Positions 26,660 to 35,787 of a stretch of DNA of 64,000 bases are shown piece by piece. Numbering within the stretch: the first letter of the stretch is position 1; every line of letters begins with the position of its first letter. This DNA is from Curtobacterium sp. MMLR14_010. Its GTDB lineage: Bacteria; Actinomycetota; Actinomycetes; Actinomycetales; Microbacteriaceae. A program made the position numbers and the translations under genes. The stretch covers positions 4,182 through 68,181 of the forward strand of contig NZ_MJGV01000002.1 in assembly GCF_001865015.1 (NCBI RefSeq), given 5' to 3'. The notes under the pieces are model-generated. The model was not told the DNA's origin, made no database searches, and was given only the letters and a program-made list of their open reading frames with translations.

Positions 26660-27997
26660 GTGACTCCCGACAGCGCCCCCGCCCGACCGTCCGAGCCCGC
26701 CTGGGTCGAGCACGTGCTGTGGTGGCACGTCTACCCGCTCGGCTTCGTCGGCGCCGAGGTCCGCCCCGCAACGTCCGTCGGCGACCGTCCGGTGGAGCAC
26801 CGGCTCGACCGGCTCAGCGGCTGGCTCGACCACGTCGTCGACCTCGGGCTGAACGGACTGCTGCTCGGCCCCGTCTTCGCGAGCAGCACGCACGGGTACG
26901 ACACGGTCGACCACCTGCGGATCGACCCGCGCCTCGGGGACGACGGCGACTTCGATGCGCTGGTGACCGCGGCGCACGAGCGTGGCATCCGGGTGGTGCT
27001 CGACGGCGTCTTCAACCACGTCGGCCGGGAGCACCCCGCGTTCCGGGCGCTCGAGACCGACGGGCCCTCGGCGGCGTCTGCGCCGCTGTTCGGCATCGAC
27101 TGGACCGGTTGGAACCCCGGCGACCCGGTGCCGGTCGGGCTGTTCGAGGGCCACGACATCCTGGTCGCGCTCGACCACACAGCACAGGCCACCGAGGACC
27201 TCGTGTTCGACGTGATGACCCACTGGCTGGAGCGCGGCGTGGACGGGTGGCGCCTCGACGCGGCCTACGCGGTGCCGCCGGCCTTCTGGGCGCGGGTGCT
27301 GCCGCGCGTGCGGGAGCGGTTCCCGGACGCGTGGTTCACCGGCGAGGTCATCCACGGCGACACCGCCGCGATCGTCACGGAGTCGACGATGGACTCGACC
27401 ACGCAGTACGAGCTGTGGCAGGCGGTCTGGCACGGGATCGCCGACCGCAACTGCTTCGAGCTGGCGCACGCGATCGAACGCCACGACGCGCTGCTCGCGA
27501 CGTCGGCCCCGAGCACGTTCATCGGCAACCACGACGTGACCCGCATCGCGAGCGCGGTGGGGGAGCGGTTCGCCGGCCACGCTGCCGCGGTGCTGTTCAC
27601 CGTCGCCGGCACCCCGAGCGTGTGGGCGGGCGACGAGTACGGGTGGACCGGGGAGAAGGAGGAGCGGCTCGGTGGCGACGACGCCGTCCGACCCGAGTTC
27701 CCGCCGACGCCCCCGGAACCGACGGCGCTGACGCACACGTACGAGGCGCTCATCGCCCTCCGCCGTCGACACCCCTGGCTGCACCGGGCGCACACCGACG
27801 TCGTGCACCTGGAGAACACCGTCGTCGTGCTGCGGACGGCGACCGGGGACGACGCGGTGGTCACCGCCCTGAACTTGGCCGACGCCCCGGTCGAGGTGCC
27901 CGCGGCCGACGCGACCCGGGTCGAGGCGGGCGCAGGCGACCTGCACAACGGCACCCTGAGCCTCCCGGCCGCCGGTTGGGCCGTCCTGTCCAGCTGA
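26660..27997 (+). CDS. GH13 alpha-amylase family enzyme
   Basis: A 445-aa cytoplasmic GH13 enzyme. Conserved regions run in order: DGVFNH (115-120), GWRLDAAY with nucleophile Asp200, FTGEVIHGD with acid/base Glu229, and FIGNHDVTR with Asp292. A short C-terminal beta domain follows. There is no signal peptide. Size and motifs suggest a small neopullulanase/cyclomaltodextrinase-like or isomerase-type member; exact specificity cannot be read. The GTG start at 26660 has no clear Shine-Dalgarno. It is a single gene ended by a strong hairpin. Confidence 0.9.
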   Translation: MTPDSAPARPSEPAWVEHVLWWHVYPLGFVGAEVRPATSVGDRPVEHRLDRLSGWLDHVVDLGLNGLLLGPVFASSTHGYDTVDHLRIDPRLGDDGDFDALVTAAHERGIRVVLDGVFNHVGREHPAFRALETDGPSAASAPLFGIDWTGWNPGDPVPVGLFEGHDILVALDHTAQATEDLVFDVMTHWLERGVDGWRLDAAYAVPPAFWARVLPRVRERFPDAWFTGEVIHGDTAAIVTESTMDSTTQYELWQAVWHGIADRNCFELAHAIERHDALLATSAPSTFIGNHDVTRIASAVGERFAGHAAAVLFTVAGTPSVWAGDEYGWTGEKEERLGGDDAVRPEFPPTPPEPTALTHTYEALIALRRRHPWLHRAHTDVVHLENTVVVLRTATGDDAVVTALNLADAPVEVPAADATRVEAGAGDLHNGTLSLPAAGWAVLSS

Positions 27998-28015
27998 CGC
28001 GCCCTCCAACGCACG

Positions 28016-28070
28016 GAGGGAGCAGAAATCGTCGGATACCCAAGTGGTACCCGACGATTTCTGCTCCCTC
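28016..28070. terminator. Bidirectional terminator with 25-bp arms
   Basis: The left arm starting GAGGGAGCAGAAATCGTCGG pairs with the right arm ending CGACGATTTCTGCTCCCTC around a 5-nt loop, with a single defect near the loop. It lies between the convergent GH13 and CUT2 permease genes and is unrelated to repeat families A-E. Confidence 0.85.
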
Positions 28071-28097
28071 GAGGAAACGACGATCGCGAACGCGCCG

Positions 28098-29279
28098 CTA
28101 CTTGCGGGCGGAGGCCGCCCGGCGCTTGTTGAACACGTCGAACGCGACGGCGGCGAGCAGCACCAGGCCCTTGATGAGGGACTGGAACTCCGTGCCGACA
28201 CCGAGGATCGACATGCCGTTGTTCAGGATGCCGATGATGAGACCACCGACGATGGCGCCCGGCACGGTGCCGATGCCACCGGTGACGGCTGCGCCACCGA
28301 TGAACACGGCGGCGATGGCGTCGAGCTCGAAGCCGTTGCCCGCGCTCGGCGAGGCGAGGTTGAGCTGGCCGGTGAAGACCACGCCGGCCAGGGCCGAGAT
28401 GACACCCATGTTGACGAAGAGCAGGAACGTGACGCGCTTCGTCTTCACGCCGGACAGCTGCGCCGCCAGGGCGTTGCCGCCGATCGCGTAGATGTGGCGA
28501 CCGAACACGGCGCTGCGCATGACGAGCGAGTACACGACCACGAGCACGCCGAGGATGACGAGCACGATCGGGGTGCCGTTGTAGCTGGCGAGGAGCAGTG
28601 CGACGTACATGACCAGCGCGACGGTGAAGACGAGCTTCGTCATGAACCAGGCGAAGGGCTCGTCCTCGAGCTGGTACTTGCGACGGGTGGCACGGCCACG
28701 GAACGCGGTGACGACCAGGATCGCGGCGGCCGCGAAGCCGAGGATCATCGTCAGCGGCTCGTAGCCCGAGCTGCCGAACGCGGGCAGGAAGCCGGAGCCG
28801 AGCGAGCGGAAGCCCTCCGGGAACGGCGAGATCTGCTGGTTCTGCAGGGCGATCTGGGCCGCACCACGGAACGCGAGCATGCCCGCCAGCGTCACGATGA
28901 ACGCCGGGATCCCGAAGTAGGCGATCCAGAAGCCCTGCCAGGCGCCGACGAGGGCACCGATGACCAGGCAGAGGACGACCGCGATCGGCCACGGCACGTG
29001 CCACTGGGTGATCATGACGCCCGCCATCGCGCCGGTGAAGGCGACGACCGACCCGACCGACAGGTCGATGTGGCCGGCGATGATGACCATCACCATGCCG
29101 ATGGCGAGGATCAGGATGTAGCTGTTCTGGACGACCAGGTTCGAGACGTTGATCGGGGCGAGGGTGATCCCGCCGGTCGTCACCTGGAAGAAGATGACGA
29201 TGACGATCAGCGCGATGAACAGGCCGATCTGCCGGAGCTGCCCGGTGAGGTAACTAGCTGCGGACTTGAGCGCGTTCAT
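28098..29279 (-). CDS. Pentose ABC transporter permease (CUT2, GguB/XylH-like)
   Basis: A 393-aa inner-membrane permease with 10-11 hydrophobic segments. The CUT2 signature [16 protein letters not shown] follows the second or third segment. Length fits the MmsB/GguB/XylH group. Its start lies within the 3' end of the ATPase gene (26-nt overlap), so translation is coupled. Last gene of the SBP-ATPase-permease operon controlled by a GTGAGCGCTCAC operator; with araBDA nearby, L-arabinose (or xylose) is the likely substrate. Confidence 0.94.
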   Translation of the reverse strand: MNALKSAASYLTGQLRQIGLFIALIVIVIFFQVTTGGITLAPINVSNLVVQNSYILILAIGMVMVIIAGHIDLSVGSVVAFTGAMAGVMITQWHVPWPIAVVLCLVIGALVGAWQGFWIAYFGIPAFIVTLAGMLAFRGAAQIALQNQQISPFPEGFRSLGSGFLPAFGSSGYEPLTMILGFAAAAILVVTAFRGRATRRKYQLEDEPFAWFMTKLVFTVALVMYVALLLASYNGTPIVLVILGVLVVVYSLVMRSAVFGRHIYAIGGNALAAQLSGVKTKRVTFLLFVNMGVISALAGVVFTGQLNLASPSAGNGFELDAIAAVFIGGAAVTGGIGTVPGAIVGGLIIGILNNGMSILGVGTEFQSLIKGLVLLAAVAFDVFNKRRAASARK

Positions 29280-30816
29280 TGACTGGGGTCTCCCGTTCCT
29301 GGGTCATGTACTGCATGAGGGTCTCCGGCGTCGCCTCGGAGCGGGGGACGTCCGCCGTGATGCGACCCTCGGACAGGGTGTAGATGCGGTCGCAGATGCC
29401 GAGCAGCTCGGGGAGTTCCGAGGAGATCACGATGATCCCCTTCCCCTGGTCCGCGAGCGCGTTGATGATCGTGTAGATCTCGTACTTGGCGCCGACGTCG
29501 ATGCCGCGGGTGGGCTCGTCGAGGATGAGCACGTCGGGGTCGGCGTACATCCACTTCGACAGGACGACCTTCTGCTGGTTGCCACCGGAGAGCTTCCCGG
29601 TGACCGCGTTGACGGTCGGTGCCTTGATGTTCATGTTCTTGAGGAACTGCCGCGCGACGGTGGTCTCCTCTGAGCCGTTCACGAAGCCCCACTTGGCGAG
29701 CTTGCCGAGTGCCGATCCGGAGACGTTCCGCTTGATGTCGTCGAGCAGGTTCAGGCCGTAGCGCTTTCGGTCCTCGGTGGCGTAGGCGATGCCGTTGTCG
29801 ATCGCCGCGGTCACCGTGTTCGTCTTGATCGGGACGCCGCGCTTGTAGACGGTGCCGGAGATGCCGGTGCCGTACGAGTGCCCGAAGACGCTCATCGCGA
29901 GCTCGGTGCGTCCGGCGCCCATCAGCCCGGCGATGCCGACGATCTCACCGGCGCGGACGTTGAGGTTCGCCTGGTGGATGATCTCGCGCGAGCCGTCGAG
30001 CGGGTGGTGGACGGTCCAGTCCTCGATCCGCAGGAGCTCCTCGCCGATGTCCGACTCGTGCTCCGGGTAGCGGGTCGACAGGTCGCGGCCGACCATGCCG
30101 CGGATGATCCGGTTCTCGGAGATGTCGTCCGCGTGCATGTCGAGCGTCTCGATGGTCTGCCCGTCGCGGATGATCGTCACCTTGTCGGCGATCGCCTTGA
30201 TCTCGTTGAGCTTGTGGCTGATGATGATCGCCGTCATGCCCTCGGCCTGCAGCGAGCGGATGAGCTCGAGCAGGTGCGCCGAGTCGTCGTCGTTCAGCGC
30301 CGCGGTCGGCTCGTCGAGGATGAGGAGCTTGACCTTCTTCGACAGGGCCTTGGCGATCTCGACGAGCTGCTGCTTGCCGACGCCGATGTCCACGATCTTC
30401 GTGATCGGGTTGTCCTTGAGGCCGACGCGCTGCAGGAGCTCGGCAGCCGCCAGGTTCGTCTTGTTCCAGTCGATGAAGCCGCCCTTGGACCGCTCGTTGC
30501 CGAGGAAGATGTTCTCGGCGATCGACAGGAACGGACTGAGCGCGAGCTCCTGGTGGATGATCACGACGCCCGCTTCTTCAGAGTCGTTGATGTTCGCGAA
30601 CCGGACGGGCTTGCCGTCGAGCAGGATCTCGCCCTCGAAGGACCCGGCCGGGTAGACCCCGGACAGCACCTTCATCAGCGTGGACTTGCCCGCGCCGTTC
30701 TCGCCGCAGATCGCGTGGACCTGGCCGCGTTCGACCTCGATGGAGACGCCTTGCAGGGCCTTGACGCCGGGGAACGTCTTGGTGATGTCCCGCATCTCGA
30801 GGATGGTGTCCGTCAC
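29254..30816 (-). CDS. Pentose ABC transporter ATPase, double domain (CUT2, GguA/XylG-like)
   Basis: A 520-aa ATPase with two tandem ABC domains. The first has a complete Walker A (GENGAGKST, about 38-46). The second keeps the ABC signature (LSGGNQQK) and Walker B ([10 protein letters not shown]) but has the degenerate P-loop GLMGAGRTE usual in this family. The start is GTG 30816 with GGAAGG upstream. About 210 bp carrying two family A hairpins separate it from the SBP gene. Confidence 0.94.
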   Translation of the reverse strand: MTDTILEMRDITKTFPGVKALQGVSIEVERGQVHAICGENGAGKSTLMKVLSGVYPAGSFEGEILLDGKPVRFANINDSEEAGVVIIHQELALSPFLSIAENIFLGNERSKGGFIDWNKTNLAAAELLQRVGLKDNPITKIVDIGVGKQQLVEIAKALSKKVKLLILDEPTAALNDDDSAHLLELIRSLQAEGMTAIIISHKLNEIKAIADKVTIIRDGQTIETLDMHADDISENRIIRGMVGRDLSTRYPEHESDIGEELLRIEDWTVHHPLDGSREIIHQANLNVRAGEIVGIAGLMGAGRTELAMSVFGHSYGTGISGTVYKRGVPIKTNTVTAAIDNGIAYATEDRKRYGLNLLDDIKRNVSGSALGKLAKWGFVNGSEETTVARQFLKNMNIKAPTVNAVTGKLSGGNQQKVVLSKWMYADPDVLILDEPTRGIDVGAKYEIYTIINALADQGKGIIVISSELPELLGICDRIYTLSEGRITADVPRSEATPETLMQYMTQERETPVNERAQVRS

Positions 30817-30860
30817 GTGGACTGCCTTCCGTTGTGCGCGCGAGCGCGCGTGGTGAGACG

Positions 30861-31013
30861 AACGGGAGGCGCGGCGCGGTCTGGCACCGTGCCTCCCGTT
30901 CTGGAAGTGGGGGCGGACTGGGCCCACGCCGCCGGTTCCCGGACAACGCGAAGCGGTGTCCGGGCCGTGCCGGTGGGGAGAGGCGCGGTGCGGTCTGGCA
31001 CCGCGCCTCCTGT
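30861..31013. repeat. Two family A hairpins between SBP and ATPase genes
   Basis: The first hairpin (30861-30900) has AACGGGAGGC pairing with GCCTCCCGTT. The second (30980-31009) has GAGGCGCGGTGC pairing with GCACCGCGCCTC, both perfect. Both share the loop-side GGTCTGGCACCG. Inside an operon they probably attenuate readthrough or stabilise the SBP mRNA, keeping SBP in excess. Confidence 0.8.
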
Positions 31014-31030
31014 CCGGTGCGGAGCTGGAC

Positions 31031-32164
31031 CTACTTGAGGTCGGCGTCCGAGTAGTAGCCCGAGTCGACGAGGACCTTCTTGTAGTTGTCCTTCGTGACG
31101 ACCGTCGGCTGGAAGAGGAAGGTCGGGACGACCTTCACCTTGTTGTCGTAGGTCTTCGTGTCGTTGACCTCGGGCTTCTTGCCCGACAGCAGGTCCTCGG
31201 CCATGCTCGCCGACTTCTCGGCCAGCTGACGCGTGTCCTTGTAGATCGTCGAGTACTGCTGGTCGGCGATGATCGACTTCACGCTGGCGGCCTCGGCGTC
31301 CTGACCGGTGATGGTCGGGAGCGGACGGCTCGAGGTGCCGTAGCCGGCGCCCTGGAGTGCCGAGATGATGCCGATCGACATGCCGTCGTACGGCGAGAGC
31401 ACGCCGTTCAGCGTGGTGCCACCGGAGTACGACTTCGCGACGAGGTTCTGCATGCGGGACTTGGCGGTCGCCGGGTCCCACTGCAGCGTGGCGGCCTGCG
31501 TGAAGCCGTCCTGGCCGGAGCCGATCTTGATGGTGCCGTCCTCGATGTACGGCTTGAGGGTCTTCATCGCGCCGTTGAAGAAGAACGTGGCGTTGTTGTC
31601 GTCGGGCGAACCGGCGAAGACCTCGATGTTGAACGGGCCCTTCTTGCCGGTCTTCTTGCCGTCCTCGTCGAGCACACCGAGACCGGTGAGCAGCGAGGTG
31701 GCCTGGTCGACGCCGACCTTCTCGTTGTCGAACGACACGTAGTAGTCGACGTTCTTGTTGCCCGTGAGCAGGCGGTCGTAGGAGATCACCTTGATGCCGG
31801 CCTTGGCGGCGGCGTCGAGCTGGTCGGAGAGCGAACCACCGTCGATGGACGCGACGATGAGGACCTTCGCGCCCTTGGTGATCATGTTGCTGACCTGCTG
31901 GACCTGCTGCGGGATCTTGTTGTCCGCGTACTCCAGGTCGACCTTGTAGCCGGCCTTCTCGAGGTCGGACTTGACGGCGTTGCCGTCCTTGATCCACCGC
32001 TCGGAGACCTTGGTCGGCATGGCGACGCCCACCAGGGCGCCCTTGTTGTCGGTGCTGCCGCTGCCGCCACCGTCGGAGGAGGCGCGACCGCCGGCCGAGC
32101 AGCCGGCGAGTGCGATGGCGATGCCGAGGGCTGCGACGCCCGCGACGATCCTGCGCTTCATCAT
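31031..32164 (-). CDS. Pentose ABC transporter substrate-binding lipoprotein (ChvE-like)
   Basis: A 377-aa periplasmic-type binding protein of the CUT2/ChvE group. The signal peptide ends in ALAGC (Cys22) and a Ser/Gly linker follows; domain 1 starts [26 protein letters not shown] lies upstream of ATG 32164; the next codon is also ATG. The promoter and operator lie about 100 bp upstream. First gene of the CUT2 operon. Ligand inferred as L-arabinose from the shared operator with araBDA. Confidence 0.94.
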   Translation of the reverse strand: MMKRRIVAGVAALGIAIALAGCSAGGRASSDGGGSGSTDNKGALVGVAMPTKVSERWIKDGNAVKSDLEKAGYKVDLEYADNKIPQQVQQVSNMITKGAKVLIVASIDGGSLSDQLDAAAKAGIKVISYDRLLTGNKNVDYYVSFDNEKVGVDQATSLLTGLGVLDEDGKKTGKKGPFNIEVFAGSPDDNNATFFFNGAMKTLKPYIEDGTIKIGSGQDGFTQAATLQWDPATAKSRMQNLVAKSYSGGTTLNGVLSPYDGMSIGIISALQGAGYGTSSRPLPTITGQDAEAASVKSIIADQQYSTIYKDTRQLAEKSASMAEDLLSGKKPEVNDTKTYDNKVKVVPTFLFQPTVVTKDNYKKVLVDSGYYSDADLK

Positions 32165-32251
32165 CGAAGTACCTCTGTTCCCGCCACGTCGACGTCGACG
32201 TGAGCTGTGTGACCTCGGCTGCTGTGCCGGTGTCGGAGTGTGATGCTCTGA

Positions 32252-32263
32252 GTGAGCGCTCAC
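32252..32263. promoter_or_regulatory. LacI-type operator GTGAGCGCTCAC (ara site 3)
   Basis: A perfect copy immediately downstream of the -10 of the CUT2 operon, over the expected transcription start. It also lies 88 bp upstream of the divergent LacI gene, suggesting autoregulation. Confidence 0.88.
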
Positions 32264-32292
32264 ATCTTGGGCTGCTCACGACGCCGTGTCAA
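32264..32292 (-). promoter_or_regulatory. Promoter of the CUT2 operon
   Basis: On the minus strand, a perfect -35 TTGACA (32292-32287) and -10 CAAGAT (32269-32264) are separated by exactly 17 bp. The operator abuts the -10. Confidence 0.7.
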
Positions 32293-32351
32293 CTCGCTCA
32301 GCCGTTTCGTGCGGGCCGTGCGGTTCTCCCACCGAGCGGTACGGTGTGCAC

Positions 32352-33407
32352 GTGACGACCGCATCGACGACGAACGGCAAGGGGCGCAAGGCCCCCACCA
32401 TCTTCGACGTCGCCGAGCGTGCCGGGGTCTCCCACCAGACCGTCTCCCGCGTGATCAACGGGGACCCGACGGTCCGCGACCACTTCCGCTCCCGGGTCAC
32501 GACGGCCATCGGGGAGCTCGGCTACCGTCCGCGCGCCGCTGCCAGGGCGCTCGCCGGCGGTCGCAGCAAGGCCCTCGGACTGGTGACAGCGGGCGACGCG
32601 CTCTACGGCCCGTCGAGCACCGCGATCGGCTTTGAACGCGCGGCCCGCACGGCCGGCTACCACGTGCTGCTCTCCACCCTGCCGGACGACCCGCGCCCGG
32701 CCGACCTGTCCGGCGCGCTCGTCAGCCTGCTCGCGCAGGACGTCGCCGCCGTCGTGCTCGTCGCCGCCGACAACCGCGTGCTCGACGCCCTCGCGTCGTT
32801 GACGGTGCCGGTGACCGTGCCCGTCGTGGTCTCGAACGCGATGCAGGGGGACGCGATCCCGGCTGCGTCGCGCGCCGAACAGCTCCTGCCGAGCGTCGCA
32901 GCGGTGGCGATCGACCAGGTCGTCGGCACGACCCTGGCGATGCGGCACCTGTTCGACCGTGGGCACCGGCGCATCGTGCACATCTCCGGACCGTCGGTCT
33001 CGCAGGAGTCCGAGGTGCGCCGGACCACCTACACGCGGCTCATGGTCGAGGCCGGGCTCGACCCCGTCGTGCTCGACGGCGACTGGACCCCGGCGAGCGG
33101 GTTCGCGGCCGGCCGGATGATCGACGCGACGGCGGTCGACGCGGTCTTCTGCGGGAACGACCAGATGGCGCTCGGGGTGCTGCACGCCTTCGCGGACGAC
33201 GGGCTCCGCGTGCCGGACGACATCGCCGTGCTCGGGTTCGACGACATCCCCGAGGCGGCGCACTTCACCCCGCCGCTCTCCACCGTGCGGCAGGACTTCA
33301 TGGCGATGGGGGAGCGGGTGCTCGCCTCGGTGCGGTCGCTCGTCGAGGGGCGTCCGCTCGACGACACGCTCATCCAGCCGCAGCTCGTGGTGCGCCGCTC
33401 GGCCTGA
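32352..33407 (+). CDS. LacI family regulator, likely repressor of the arabinose regulon
   Basis: A 351-aa LacI/GalR protein. The HTH is TIFDVAERAGVSHQTVSRVI (about 16-35), the hinge contains YRPRAAARALAGG, and the effector domain is sugar-binding type (SFDD-like GFDDIPEAAHFTPPL near the C-terminus). It is divergent from the CUT2 operon, with operator site 3 between them, so it is the best candidate to bind all five GTGAGCGCTCAC sites. The GTG at 32352 has no clear Shine-Dalgarno; an earlier GTG (32286) is possible but would run through the promoter region. Confidence 0.9.
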   Translation: MTTASTTNGKGRKAPTIFDVAERAGVSHQTVSRVINGDPTVRDHFRSRVTTAIGELGYRPRAAARALAGGRSKALGLVTAGDALYGPSSTAIGFERAARTAGYHVLLSTLPDDPRPADLSGALVSLLAQDVAAVVLVAADNRVLDALASLTVPVTVPVVVSNAMQGDAIPAASRAEQLLPSVAAVAIDQVVGTTLAMRHLFDRGHRRIVHISGPSVSQESEVRRTTYTRLMVEAGLDPVVLDGDWTPASGFAAGRMIDATAVDAVFCGNDQMALGVLHAFADDGLRVPDDIAVLGFDDIPEAAHFTPPLSTVRQDFMAMGERVLASVRSLVEGRPLDDTLIQPQLVVRRSA

Positions 33408-33448
33408 GGCTGGGCTACTGCGGCTGCAGCGGCTGCCGTTTCCGCCCG

Positions 33449-33508
33449 GTGCGAAGTTGCGCACACCGTGCCGGCCTGTGGCCGGGCACCGGGTGCGCAA
33501 CCTCGCAC
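33449..33508. repeat. Family B inverted repeat, copy B4
   Basis: GTGCGAAGTTGCGCAC (33449-33464) pairs with GTGCGCAACCTCGCAC (33493-33508) at 15 of 16 positions around a 28-nt GC-rich loop. It lies between the convergent LacI and GH127 genes and is probably a bidirectional terminator. Confidence 0.85.
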
Positions 33509-33516
33509 GAGAGTGC

Positions 33517-35613
33517 TCAGCGGGCGAGCGGCAGCCAGACGCGCATCGGGACCGCGCCGCGGTTCGCCCAGGCGTAGTACGGGATCGCGACCGCGTTCAC
33601 GGCCTGGGCCCATGGAGCCGGTTCCGGAGCGACGCGCCAGCGGCGGTCCGGCCGAGCCGACGAGGAGAGGCTCGGCTCGGCCCCGCCGTCACCGGTTCCG
33701 TCGTCGACGCTGGTCGCGGTACGGGCAGCACCAGGGCCTCCCGGCTGGGTCGCCGTGTCGAGACGGCGGTACGGCCAGGCTGCCTGCTCGTGCCGTGTCG
33801 GGGCGTGGGCCGGCACGCGCAGCGTGACGATGCCGTCGAGGAGGTCCTCGCGGGGTTCCTCGGTGATCACCGCGTCGGCGTCGACCGTCAGGTCGTCGAC
33901 CGTGAAGCCGTCCTGGTCGGGCTGCTCGACGGCGTAGACGAGGGGGCCGCGTTCGATCGCGACCTGGCCTCGGGCGGCGTCGATGCGGGCGTCCGCCACG
34001 AACCGGTGGGGCGTGGTGTCGAAGGCGAGCTCGACCGTGTCGCCGGCGTGCCACGCACGGTCGATGGTGTGCAGGGAGCCGGCGGTCGGGTGGGCCTCGG
34101 TGCCGTCGACCGTGACCGTCGTCGTGTCCGACCACGCCGGGATCCGCAGGCCGAGCGCGAGCGGGCCGTCCTGGGTCACGGTGACCAGGACGTGGCCGTC
34201 ATGCGGGTACCCCGTCTCGACGGACACCGGGCCGAGGTCGGCGGTCGCGTACTGGTGCACCTGGAGTCCGCCGTCGGTCGCGGTGGCGAGGTAGCCGTCC
34301 AGGCTCGCGAAGGTGCGCATGATGTTCGGCGGGCAGCACGCGCAGTCGAACCAGCCGCGGCGGCCGTGGGCGGGGGAGCGGTTCTCGTCCGCGAGGGCGG
34401 CGTCGCGGTGCTGCAGCGGGTTGACGTAGAAGTACTCCGTGCCCGCGAGGCTGACCCCCGGCAGGAACGCGTTGTAGAGCAGGCGCTCGATCGCGTCGGC
34501 GTACTCGGGCTTCCCCGTCGCCAGGAGCAGTCGCCAGGCCCACTGCACGCCACCGATCGCGGCGCAGGTCTCGGCGTAGCCGCGGTCGGTGGGGAGCTCG
34601 TACGGGTCGCCGAAGGCCTCCCAGTCCCAGCGGGCACCGAGGCCACCGGTGATGAACGCCTTCGTCGCCATCATGTCGGCGAACTGGTGCTCGCTCGCGG
34701 CGAGGAGCTCGGTGTCGCCGGTCTCGATCGCGACGTCGACGGCTCCAGCGGCCAGGTACACGGCGCGGACGGCGTGGCCCTCGACCGTGGTGGCGGTGCG
34801 CGCCGGGACACGGTCGGAGAAGTAGGTCGGCTCGCCGCCGGCACGCTCGATGATGCCCTGCCCGCGGGCGTCGACGAACCAGTGCGCCAGGTCGAGGTAG
34901 GCGCGGGTACCGGTCTCCCGGTACAGCTCGACGAGACCCATCTCGACGACCGGGTGGCCGTCGATGTCGTGCTTCTTCGGGCTGCCGTCCGGTGCGGTGC
35001 CGTCGCCGAACGTGCGGACGAGGTGGTCCGCGTTCTTGACGGCGACCTCGAGCAGGCCGGTGTCGCCCGTGGCCCGGGACTGTGCGACCGCCGCTTGCAT
35101 GAGGTGGCCGGCGCAGTACATCTCGTGGCTCCACTTGAGGTCCGTGTACCGCTCGCCGTTGCCGCGCACCTGCTGCACGGAGTCGAGGTAGCCGTCGTCG
35201 GCCTGGGCAGCGGCGACGAGGGCGGTGACCTCCCGCTGCAGGTCGCGGAGGTCGTCGGCGGGTTCGCGGCCGAGCTCCCAGGCGACGGCCTCGAGCCACT
35301 TGTAGACGTCCGAGTCCATGAAGATGGGGCCGACGACCTCGCCCTGCTCCGTCCCCGCGGCGATGCGGAGGTTCCGGAAGTTGCCGGCGGTGTCGAGCTG
35401 GCGGTACCCGTCGCGGACGGCGTCGCGGCCGTTGCGCTCCTGGCGGAGGTGCCAGAAGCCGCCGGTGATGCGGGGGGTGGCGGTGGCGGTTCCGTCTCCG
35501 GTGCCGGCTTTCGTTCCCGTTCCGAGTGGGCGGTACGTGAGGTGCGCGTCGGCGGTCGGGAGGACCGGGGTCGCGGTGCACGGACGAGTGTCGGTCGCGA
35601 GCGTGGTGGGCAT
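33517..35613 (-). CDS. GH127 beta-L-arabinofuranosidase
   Basis: A 698-aa enzyme of the DUF1680/GH127 family, which releases beta-L-arabinofuranose from plant arabino-oligosaccharides. By alignment to HypBA1 the catalytic set is visible: Glu332 (acid/base), Glu348 and Cys350 (zinc), and the CC of ACCPPN with Cys426 (nucleophile) and Cys427 (zinc). There is no signal peptide. AGGAGCTGTC places the start at ATG 35613. About 40 low-complexity residues containing AEPSLSSS, encoded by a family A-like sequence, interrupt the C-terminal part just before the conserved WRVAPEPAPWA and AIPYYAWANRG motifs. Confidence 0.93.
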   Translation of the reverse strand: MPTTLATDTRPCTATPVLPTADAHLTYRPLGTGTKAGTGDGTATATPRITGGFWHLRQERNGRDAVRDGYRQLDTAGNFRNLRIAAGTEQGEVVGPIFMDSDVYKWLEAVAWELGREPADDLRDLQREVTALVAAAQADDGYLDSVQQVRGNGERYTDLKWSHEMYCAGHLMQAAVAQSRATGDTGLLEVAVKNADHLVRTFGDGTAPDGSPKKHDIDGHPVVEMGLVELYRETGTRAYLDLAHWFVDARGQGIIERAGGEPTYFSDRVPARTATTVEGHAVRAVYLAAGAVDVAIETGDTELLAASEHQFADMMATKAFITGGLGARWDWEAFGDPYELPTDRGYAETCAAIGGVQWAWRLLLATGKPEYADAIERLLYNAFLPGVSLAGTEYFYVNPLQHRDAALADENRSPAHGRRGWFDCACCPPNIMRTFASLDGYLATATDGGLQVHQYATADLGPVSVETGYPHDGHVLVTVTQDGPLALGLRIPAWSDTTTVTVDGTEAHPTAGSLHTIDRAWHAGDTVELAFDTTPHRFVADARIDAARGQVAIERGPLVYAVEQPDQDGFTVDDLTVDADAVITEEPREDLLDGIVTLRVPAHAPTRHEQAAWPYRRLDTATQPGGPGAARTATSVDDGTGDGGAEPSLSSSARPDRRWRVAPEPAPWAQAVNAVAIPYYAWANRGAVPMRVWLPLAR

Positions 35614-35636
35614 GACAGCTCCTGGTGACGGCATTG

Positions 35637-35655
35637 TCGGAAAACGGTTTCTGGA
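35637..35655. promoter_or_regulatory. LacI-type operator near GH127 (GGAAAACGGTTTC)
   Basis: GAAAAC and GGTTTC form a near-palindrome (5 of 6 positions) resembling GAAACCGGTTTC-type LacI operators. It lies 24 bp upstream of the GH127 start and is likely bound by the LacI protein encoded divergently from 35788. Confidence 0.55.
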
Positions 35656-35720
35656 TCGCGACGCTACGACACGATCGGCGCTGGTGCAAGGGGTCGTCGA
35701 GGATCCGTCCTATGCTCGGT

Positions 35721-35774
35721 GGCAGCTCGACGACCGGTGGTAGCTCGACGACCGGTTGGCAGCTCGACGACCGG
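35721..35774. repeat. Three 18-bp direct repeats upstream of the second LacI gene
   Basis: GGCAGCTCGACGACCGG-type units start at 35721, 35739 and 35758; the middle one has one base change. They occupy the leader or promoter of the LacI gene at 35788 and end just before its ribosome-binding site. Confidence 0.9.
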
Positions 35775-35787
35775 AAAGGGGATTGCC

